Below are positions 57,056 through 64,000 of a stretch of DNA of 64,000 nucleotides, in pieces. The position numbers and the translations under genes were made by a program. This DNA is from Diphasiastrum complanatum (Eukaryota; Streptophyta; Lycopodiopsida; Lycopodiales; Lycopodiaceae): positions 19,744,655 through 19,808,654 of the forward strand of contig CM055100.1 in assembly GCA_029204225.1 (NCBI GenBank), read 5' to 3'. The notes beneath the pieces were generated by a model, which was not told the origin of the DNA, ran no database searches, and was given only the letters and a program-made list of their open reading frames with translations. Within the stretch, counting starts at the first letter, position 1; every line of letters begins with the position of its first letter.

Positions 57056-57912
57056 TGACCCCAATTAGACGAAATGAGATTAATGCATCTTGATTGGGCC
57101 ACATAGTTTTAGGGTCTTTGGCCAACACAAGTCAATGACTTTCTTTTTGACAAGTATGTTTTTTAAAATCCCATAACTAAAATGTAGTTTGAATTAAAAG
57201 CTTATATATATCATCTGAAAGCTTAAAATGAGTGAACGTGATCTTCAAAATAAAAAGCGTGAAAATCTAGGGTTTTGAGAATGAGAAATAGCTATGAGAG
57301 AGAGAGAATGTCACCCCAATTAGAGAAAACGTGATTCTCGCGTTCTCATTGGGCCATGTCTGCCCTAATTTGTTTTTGAAGGGCAGATGAAAGGTGTTGA
57401 AAAGTGAGAGAATATTTAAAACACGTGATTTTAAAAGCAAAACTTCTAGAAAGAGAACTGTCTAGAGAGAGAGAAAGAGAACCTTCTAGAAAGAGAGACA
57501 TGTATAGAATAGAGCAGCGCGATAGAGATAGGGGCGCGAGAGAGAAGAGCGTAGTTTTTTCAAAATTTTAGGGTTTTTTAGGGTTTCTAAGTTAGAACGA
57601 AAAAATAGCAAGCATGTGGGCAATGATAGACAAAAAGGGTTATGTATATCCTCATTGGTCCACGTTTGCCCTAAAACTAGTTTGAAGGGCATTTGAAGTG
57701 CATTTGAAATGGGTTGAAAATGACGTGCATTTAGAAATTTCTAGCGAGAGAACATGTGACACTATAAATTCCTTAGAAGTTTCTAGAAAGAGAGAAAGGT
57801 ATAAGAGGGCAAGAGAGAGAAGGAGAGGCGTGCATCATGATAGAGAGAGAGCTGTTTTTTTTTTCTTTTAGGGTTTTTTAGGTTTCACATGAAAAATAGC
57901 AATAATGTGAGT

Positions 57913-57915
<3 letters not shown>
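57040..57915. repeat. Degenerate tandem repeat, about 300-bp units
   Basis: Three loose copies are visible. Each has GAGAATGT.ACCCCAATTAGA or an equivalent, CATTGG(G/T)CCA, a CCCTAA block, TTTGAAGGGCA, a TTCTAGAAAGAGAG block, then TTTTAGGGTTTTTTAGG and AAAAATAGCAA. The clearest pair is about 57300-57615 and 57625-57915. Confidence 0.65.

Positions 57916-57967
<52 letters not shown>
57916..57967. repeat. (GA)n microsatellite
   Basis: A GA run of about 50 bases at the end of the degenerate 300-bp repeat array. Confidence 0.95.
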
Positions 57968-57968
<1 letters not shown>

Positions 57969-57969
57969 C

Positions 57970-58600
57970 CTTCTCTAGCAACAGCCTCACATTCTAAAAG
58001 CATGCAAAAGTTTCAACCTGACGCCACATGTTTAAAAAAACAATAGTTGGAGGTGCCTGGGCAAACATGAGCAACGTGGCACTTGGCAACCTAGGACATT
58101 ATCCCATAAGAAAACCAGAAACAATATTCCCTGTATGCTCAAAGTAGGATGTGAAAATTGGGTGCTCGTGCGATTTCAAGTCCTGCTAAAATTTCTAGTG
58201 CGACAAAAAATTATAAGGTGGGTCGAAATTTTCTCGGGCACCAGAGGTTTTGGCAGCCTAAGGAAAAAATGTTGCCACATGGCACCTTGCCATTGGACAA
58301 TGCTCAAATGGTCACAAGTGCGAATAGGTTCCTCTAAGGCCCGTGGTTCAGCCCCTCCTACTTGGAGGCAGGTCGGGCGTTTGAGCCCGACCCTCACTAG
58401 ACATGTTTTCTTTTTTAAATATGAGTGCACGGGCAACCATGACCGATGGATGTGGCTCCCTGGCAGACTGGGATAGTATCCCATACCCAAACCTCGTAGT
58501 TTTTTTTGGTCCAAGCCGACAAAATCAGTGTGCGTGTGAAATTCTTGGTAGAGTAGAATCTCATTGGTCCGGGCACATTTTTCATTGGCATTGAGGTGGC
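57970..58600. other. Intergenic with moderate GC, no gene recognised
   Basis: Overlapping chance frames on both strands, none with family motifs. It probably belongs to the dispersed GC-rich repeat family that continues to the right. Confidence 0.4.
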
Positions 58601-58604
58601 TTGG

Positions 58605-58950
58605 CGAAGTCGCTTATTGGGTGGGAGGGGAAGCAAGTCCCGCTCTTGTGCTTGCGCAACTTTTGGCATAGGTGCCCGACTGCAAATTTTGGGCAAGTGG
58701 GGCAGTCGCCTAGGAAAGGGGCGAAATTTATTTCTCGAGCAAGGGCCTCTTGGTCCCAACAATTTTTTGTGGGTTTCTAGATTTCCCATAGCATTGGCTT
58801 GCAACTTTTGGCGTGGGTGGGGCGACTACAAATTTTGGGCAAGTTGGGCTGTCGCCCAGGAAAGGGGCGAAATTTATTTCTCGAGCACGGGTCTCGTGGT
58901 CCCAACAATTTTCTGTGGGTCTCTAGATTTCCCATAGCACTAGTGGCTCG
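58605..58950. repeat. Tandem duplication (about 145 bp) in a GC-rich repeat upstream of SF3B1
   Basis: The block ACAAATTTTGGGCAAGTTGG / GCAAATTTTGGGCAAGTGGG through GGAAAGGGGCGAAATTTATT, TGGTCCCAACAATTTT and TAGATTTCCCATAGCA occurs at about 58660-58795 and again at about 58803-58940 with few differences. The leading part (58605-58660) is similar to 31620-31685. It lies less than 700 bp before the SF3B1 start. Confidence 0.8.
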
Positions 58951-59198
58951 CGAGTCCCGGGCATGCACGCGCACATGGGTCCCGCAATCTCTTGGGCACG
59001 CGCGCCTCATTTTTTGGCGAGCACCCGCGCCCAAAATTTTCCGGATCCCACGTCCCGATTTCCCGGGCACATGTGGGCCAATTTTTGGGACACGTGGCGA
59101 GCAACAGAGTATGCCAGGAAAGGCTTGGTCGTATCGCCACGTGGCATCATGTCACTGGGCCTGGTCCAAATCCTCATCCGTGTACAAAAGTTTGTGCC

Positions 59199-59205
59199 TA
59201 TAAAT
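59199..59205 (+). promoter_or_regulatory. Candidate TATA box of SF3B1
   Basis: TATAAAT in a non-repeat context, followed at +25 to +80 by a CT-rich leader (TTCTTTCGTTCTTTC, CTCTTTCTTTCTC). The ATG lies about 410 bp downstream. A 5' UTR intron cannot be excluded. Confidence 0.45.
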
Positions 59206-59614
59206 GAGCATTTCTTTCGTTCTTTCTTTACATTTTTACGTTCTCCTCTTCCTCGCCTCTCTTTCTTTCTCTTTCTCCGCCCTCATCGATACGTCTATCC
59301 GTCGATGGCGATGCCTCGATCCAAGCTTGTTGGCCGAGCAAGGATGATGGTGTTGTTGCAGTGCTTCTGATCCAGCAGCATCAGCGTTGCGCTCTTGGAA
59401 GATCTCTCGAAATCGGTGAAATTTCAGCGTTTTCAGAAAAGAAAAAAAAACCAAAAAAAGTTAGGGTTCTTTGCCTGTTTCGTGTTTGTAGTGCTCACTG
59501 CTAATCGATGGTTTGATTTTTGCTTCTGTAAATTTGAAGAGCAATTTCTGCCCTCAATCTGCTGTTTAGGTTTTTTGTGTTGAGGGTGCGGTTGTACTTG
59601 GGGCTTCAGCAGAT

Positions 59615-62600
59615 ATGGAGGTGATGGAGAATGAAATCGCTAGGGTTCAAGAAGAGAGGCGTAAGAAAGAGCAGGAGCTTGCCGCTTTGACATCTGTGAG
59701 TTTTGATAGGGATTTGTATGGAGTAGCGAATAGGTTTGAAGGGTATGAGCGCTCCATACCTGTGAATGAGGATGATGAAGATCAGGATGTCACTGAGCGT
59801 GTGGTTGCAAAAAAGCTGGCCTCTTATACAGCTCCCAAATCATTGCTTTCTGAGATACCACATGGAGAGGCGAACGATGATGATTTAGGGTTCAAAAAAC
59901 CACAGCGGATCATTGACAGGGAAGATGACTATCGTAAAAGGCGCCTTAATCGGATCATTTCTCCAGATAGAAATGATGCTTTTGCCATGGGTGATAAGAC
60001 TCCAGATGCGGCGGTTAGAACTTATGCAGATGTTATGAGAGAGGAGAAGCTGAAGCGTGATAAGGAAGATACCCTGCGGCTTATTGCCAAGAAACACCAG
60101 GAGGACACCGAAAGGAAAGCCAAGGAGGAATCTACTGCTCCAACTAAAGCGCAGATCGCGCCTGCTCCTGCTCCTGCGGCAGGTGCAGGATCGAAGAGAC
60201 GCAACCGATGGGATCAATCTTCTGAACTCGAAGATGGCAAGAAGGCGAAGTTGACATCAGAGTGGGATGCACCAGATGCAACGCCCGGGCCAAGCAGGTG
60301 GGATGGAACTCCAACACCTGGGCGGGCTGGGATTGAAGCTACTCCTACCATTGTTTCAAGGCGAAACAGGTGGGATGAAACCCCGACCCCTGGTCGGCTT
60401 GCAGATGCAGATGCAACTCCTGTTGGTGGAATCACGCCTGGTGCCACTCCTGCTGGCATGACGTGGGATGCAACCCCTAAAGTTGCAGGCCTTGCGACAC
60501 CGACTCCAAAGAAGCAGAGATCTAGGTGGGATGAAACTCCTGCAACTATGGGTAGTGCCACTCCAATGCCTGGTGCGACGCCTTCAGCCTTCACCCCTGG
60601 AGTTACTCCTATGGGAGGTGTTGAGCTTGCCACGCCAACACCTGGGCATATTACCTTGAGAGGTCCCTTAACTCCAGAGCAGTATAATCTGTATCGTTGG
60701 GAGAAAGACATCGAAGAACGCAATAGGCCTTTATCAGATGAAGAATTAGATGCAATATTTCCACAAGAAGGCTACGTGATTTTGGATCCTCCTGCGTCAT
60801 ATATTCCCATAAGGACTCCAGCACGGAAGCTATTGGCGACACCTACACCTCTCATGGGCACTCCACTTTATGCCATTCCAGAGGAGGATCGCTCACAGCA
60901 GTTTGATGTTCCGCAGGAAGCAGCAGGAGGTTTGCCATTTATGAAGCCTGAAGATTATCAGTACTTTGGGGCCTTGTTGAATGAAAAAGAGGAGGAAGAG
61001 ATGACTGCAGAAGAGAGCAAAGAGAGGAAAATCATGAAACTCTTGTTGAAAGTGAAAAATGGTACGCCACCACAAAGGAAGACTGCATTGCGGCAGTTGA
61101 CAGATAAGGCGCGTGAGTTTGGGGCAGGGCCTCTGTTCAACCAGATTTTACCTCTTCTTATGTCTCCTACCTTGGAAGATCAAGAGCGGCATCTGTTGGT
61201 GAAAGTCATTGATAGGGTGTTGTATAAGCTGGATGAGCTAGTTAGGCCATTTGTGCATAAGATTCTTGTGGTTATTGAGCCCTTGCTTATTGATGAAGAT
61301 TATTATGCTCGTGTGGAGGGAAGGGAAATAATTTCCAATCTAAGCAAGGCAGCAGGACTGGCTACTATGATTGCTGCCATGAGGCCAGACATTGATAATA
61401 TTGACGAGTATGTTCGAAATACTACTGCTCGAGCCTTTAGTGTTGTTGCTTCAGCATTAGGAATTCCTGCTTTACTACCATTTTTGAAGGCTGTGTGTCA
61501 AAGTAAAAAGTCATGGCAAGCTAGGCATACTGGTATTAAAATTGTGCAACAGATTGCTATCCTTATGGGCTGTGCTGTTCTTCCTCATCTGAGGTCTCTA
61601 GTCGAAATTATTGAGCATGGGTTGAATGATGAGAATCAGAAGGTGAGAACTATCACTGCTCTATCATTGGCAGCTTTGGCAGAAGCAGCTGCTCCTTATG
61701 GCATTGAGAGTTTTGACTCTGTCTTGAAGCCACTGTGGAAAGGTATAAGGTCTCACCGAGGTAAAGTGCTGGCAGCTTTTCTCAAGTCCATTGGATTTAT
61801 CATACCACTGATGGATGCTATTTATGCAAGCTATTATACAAAAGAGGTGATGGTAATATTGATTAGAGAGTTCCAGTCTCCTGATGAAGAGATGAAAAAA
61901 ATTGTGCTGAAAGTGGTAAAACAGTGTGTTAGTACGGAGGGTGTAGAGGCAGACTATATCAGGACAGAGATTCTTCCGGAGTTCTTTCGGAACTTTTGGG
62001 TTCGTAGAATGGCTCTTGATCGTAGGAATTATCGGCAGCTAGTTGATACCACTGTTGAAATTGCCAACAAGGTTGGCGTTGCAGACATAGTGGGTAGAGT
62101 AGTTGAAGACCTTAAAGATGAGAGTGAACCTTACAGACGAATGGTAATGGAGACAATTGAGAAGGTGGTGGCCAATCTTGGGGCCTCAGACATTGATGCT
62201 CGCCTTGAGGAGCTTCTCATAGATGGTATCCTCTATGCATTTCAGGAGCAGACCAGTGATGATGCAAATGTGATGTTAAATGGCTTTGGAACAGTCGTGA
62301 ATGCCATGGGTCAGCGGGTAAAGCCTTATTTACCTCAAATATGTGGTACCATAAAGTGGAGGCTGAATAACAAGAGTGCAAAGGTAAGGCAACAGGCTGC
62401 AGATCTTATTTCGCGTATTGCAGTAGTTATGAAGCAATGTCAGGAGGAGCAGTTGATGGGTCATCTGGGTGTTGTATTATATGAATACCTTGGTGAGGAG
62501 TATCCCGAAGTGCTTGGATCTATCCTAGGTGCTCTAAAGGCCATAGTGAATGTGATTGGTATGACAAAAATGACACCTCCAATCAAGGACTTACTTCCGC

Positions 62601-63460
62601 GGTTGACTCCAATCTTGAAAAACAGGCACGAGAAAGTTCAGGAGAATTGTATTGATCTGGTTGGTCGAATTGCAGATAGGGGTGCAGAGTTTGTACCAGC
62701 TCGTGAGTGGATGAGAATTTGTTTCGAGCTACTTGAAATGCTAAAAGCTCATAAAAAAGGTATTCGAAGAGCAACTGTGAACACATTTGGATATATAGCT
62801 AAGGCAATCGGGCCACAGGATGTCCTTGCCACATTACTTAATAATCTAAAGGTACAAGAGCGACAAAATCGAGTTTGCACCACAGTAGCCATTGCAATTG
62901 TTGCTGAAACTTGTTCACCTTTCACAGTCCTTCCTGCCCTTATGAATGAATATCGGGTTCCAGAACTTAATGTGCAAAATGGAGTTTTGAAATCCTTATC
63001 ATTCCTCTTTGAATATATAGGGGAAATGGGAAAGGATTATATTTATGCTGTTACACCTCTTTTGGAGGATGCCCTCATGGATCGTGATTTGGTTCATAGG
63101 CAAACTGCAGCATCTGCAGTAAAACACATGGCCCTTGGTGTTGCGGGTTTGGGTTGTGAGGATGCCCTAATTCATTTACTCAACTTGGTATGGCCAAATA
63201 TATTTGAGACATCACCTCATGTAATAAATGCAGTGATGGAGGCAATTGAAGGGATGCGAGTGGCATTAGGTCCTGCCATAATTCTGAGCTATTGTCTACA
63301 GGGTCTTTTTCATCCAGCGAGGAAAGTTCGTGAAATATATTGGAAGATTTACAACTCTTTGTATATTGGCGCCCAGGATGGACTGGTAGCTGCCTATCCA
63401 GTTCTAGAAGATGATGGCAACAACATATATAGTAGGCCGGAGTTGGCAATGTTCATGTGA
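59615..63460 (+). CDS. SF3B1: Splicing factor 3B subunit 1 (SF3B1/SAP155), intronless
   Basis: 1,281 residues in a single exon, close to the human length (1,304). SF3B1 is the HEAT-repeat scaffold of the U2 snRNP SF3b complex. It clamps the intron branch-site helix and contacts U2AF and p14. Residues 1 to about 460 are low-complexity, with TP-rich repeats and several RWD motifs (NRWDQ, SRWDG, NRWDE, SRWDE at about 197-305), matching the U2AF ligand motifs and phosphorylation region of the family. From about 475 onward come tandem HEAT repeats, with very conserved blocks such as [62 protein letters not shown] and ILYAFQEQT. The lysine corresponding to human K700 is present at residue 676 (DENQKVRT). 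The C-terminus differs from the animal end (SRPELAMFM). The start at 59615 gives a normal N-terminus. Single-exon SF3B1 genes are also known in other land plants, so intron absence is not evidence of a retrocopy. Confidence 0.97.
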   Translation: MEVMENEIARVQEERRKKEQELAALTSVSFDRDLYGVANRFEGYERSIPVNEDDEDQDVTERVVAKKLASYTAPKSLLSEIPHGEANDDDLGFKKPQRIIDREDDYRKRRLNRIISPDRNDAFAMGDKTPDAAVRTYADVMREEKLKRDKEDTLRLIAKKHQEDTERKAKEESTAPTKAQIAPAPAPAAGAGSKRRNRWDQSSELEDGKKAKLTSEWDAPDATPGPSRWDGTPTPGRAGIEATPTIVSRRNRWDETPTPGRLADADATPVGGITPGATPAGMTWDATPKVAGLATPTPKKQRSRWDETPATMGSATPMPGATPSAFTPGVTPMGGVELATPTPGHITLRGPLTPEQYNLYRWEKDIEERNRPLSDEELDAIFPQEGYVILDPPASYIPIRTPARKLLATPTPLMGTPLYAIPEEDRSQQFDVPQEAAGGLPFMKPEDYQYFGALLNEKEEEEMTAEESKERKIMKLLLKVKNGTPPQRKTALRQLTDKAREFGAGPLFNQILPLLMSPTLEDQERHLLVKVIDRVLYKLDELVRPFVHKILVVIEPLLIDEDYYARVEGREIISNLSKAAGLATMIAAMRPDIDNIDEYVRNTTARAFSVVASALGIPALLPFLKAVCQSKKSWQARHTGIKIVQQIAILMGCAVLPHLRSLVEIIEHGLNDENQKVRTITALSLAALAEAAAPYGIESFDSVLKPLWKGIRSHRGKVLAAFLKSIGFIIPLMDAIYASYYTKEVMVILIREFQSPDEEMKKIVLKVVKQCVSTEGVEADYIRTEILPEFFRNFWVRRMALDRRNYRQLVDTTVEIANKVGVADIVGRVVEDLKDESEPYRRMVMETIEKVVANLGASDIDARLEELLIDGILYAFQEQTSDDANVMLNGFGTVVNAMGQRVKPYLPQICGTIKWRLNNKSAKVRQQAADLISRIAVVMKQCQEEQLMGHLGVVLYEYLGEEYPEVLGSILGALKAIVNVIGMTKMTPPIKDLLPRLTPILKNRHEKVQENCIDLVGRIADRGAEFVPAREWMRICFELLEMLKAHKKGIRRATVNTFGYIAKAIGPQDVLATLLNNLKVQERQNRVCTTVAIAIVAETCSPFTVLPALMNEYRVPELNVQNGVLKSLSFLFEYIGEMGKDYIYAVTPLLEDALMDRDLVHRQTAASAVKHMALGVAGLGCEDALIHLLNLVWPNIFETSPHVINAVMEAIEGMRVALGPAIILSYCLQGLFHPARKVREIYWKIYNSLYIGAQDGLVAAYPVLEDDGNNIYSRPELAMFM

Positions 63461-63463
63461 AAG

Positions 63464-64000
63464 TACTTGGAAATCCATAGATATATGGTTAGTCTGCAGC
63501 TCTCCATGCAGTCGTGAGAAATGTTTACAGCCTGTCCAGGATTTCAATGTTTGTCTAGAACTCTGAAGCACCTGAGAGGTTACTATAAGACTGAGCTCAG
63601 TAAATAAGAATAGGTGTTAAGCTCAGTCCTGTTTGTGGTCGTATAGTTCGCTATAATTAATATTTACTGCATTAAGGAAATGTTTATGTTTCAATCAGAA
63701 AAATGTCTTGTTTGAGCAAAATCTTCTCACATAACTTTGTGTTGTTGCTAGGTACTGTGCTTTGCAAGCTCATTTGGAAAACTTTGTGCCCAAATATCTC
63801 AAGGTTTTGTTGATAAGAGCCTTCATATGCTGATTTATTTCTGTTGCCTATAGATGATTCATTCGAACTTTATACCTTTGATACATAACCTTATGTTGTT
63901 GCTAGGTACTGTGCTTTACGAACGCCTTTCAGAAAAGTTAGGCTTTACAGAATTTTCATCTTTTTTGTTCAAATTTCTGAAACAGGTCATTGATAGGAAC
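63464..64000 (+). other. SF3B1 3' region with a short direct duplication
   Basis: A/T-rich 3' UTR-like sequence. AATAAG at about 63603 and ATAATTAATATT near 63650 are weak polyadenylation candidates. ACATAAC.TT.TGTTGTTGCTAGGTACTGTGCTTT occurs twice (about 63730 and 63885), a local duplication about 157 bp apart. The window ends before any neighbour appears. Confidence 0.5.

Noticed and set aside
56851-57128. Minus-strand frames rich in SLSLSL and HTHTHT
   Set aside because: Translated GA/GT microsatellite, not protein.
58135-59370. Several 100-135-codon frames on both strands before SF3B1
   Set aside because: GC-rich repeats are open in many frames. The tandem duplication reproduces the same peptide text, and there are no motifs.
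60214-60723. 169-codon minus-strand frame opposite the SF3B1 N-terminus
   Set aside because: A shadow of the low-complexity TP/RWD-rich coding region on the other strand.

Overview
The window is a piece of plant nuclear genome. Evidence: an uninterrupted plant-type SF3B1 gene at the right edge, a four-exon chloroplast TPR protein gene resembling SLOW GREEN 1, two plant nuclear tRNA-Leu genes, a plastid-like trnF remnant, and many LTR retrotransposons whose primer-binding sites are the TGGTATCAGAGC type used by plant Ty1/copia elements. Introns of 2.7 to 4.5 kb, abundant nested repeats and an AT-rich background suggest a large, repeat-rich genome. The sequence alone does not tell me whether it is a fern, lycophyte, gymnosperm or angiosperm.

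Layout. 1-9,999: repeats only: a decayed minus-strand ORF, a broken plus-strand copia element (about 1,565-4,760), simple repeats and a probable minus-strand LTR (6,585-7,444). 10,309-22,745: the SG1-like gene, whose introns carry an LTR-element remnant, two near-perfect hairpins, a MITE-like element and a degenerate tandem array. 22,746-32,200: gypsy gag relic, copia LTR, a minus-strand copia relic whose reverse transcriptase is replaced by unrelated sequence, a gypsy LTR and a GC-rich patch. 33,110-33,655: tRNA cluster. 35,760-56,590: a stack of nested LTR elements. 56,600-59,200: GA-rich and GC-rich tandem repeats. 59,615-63,460: SF3B1.

The nested stack is the most informative structure. 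A minus-strand copia element (host, 41,771 to about 56,590) is split by a plus-strand copia element (42,472-48,714), whose 5-bp target duplication is still visible, and by a 5.9-kb largely non-coding minus-strand LTR element (49,089-54,982). A third, plus-strand copia element (36,188-41,770) abuts its left end. All coding retroelement copies carry stops, frameshifts or deletions, so none appears autonomous.

Only two protein genes look functional: the SG1-like gene (chloroplast biogenesis) and SF3B1 (U2 snRNP, branch-site recognition). They are 37 kb apart on the same strand with no sign of joint function. I found no convincing undescribed biological system. The best leads are the perfect hairpin just inside SG1 intron 1, the foreign segment in the 28-30 kb copia relic, and the non-coding LTR element with two separate LTR/primer-site junctions.
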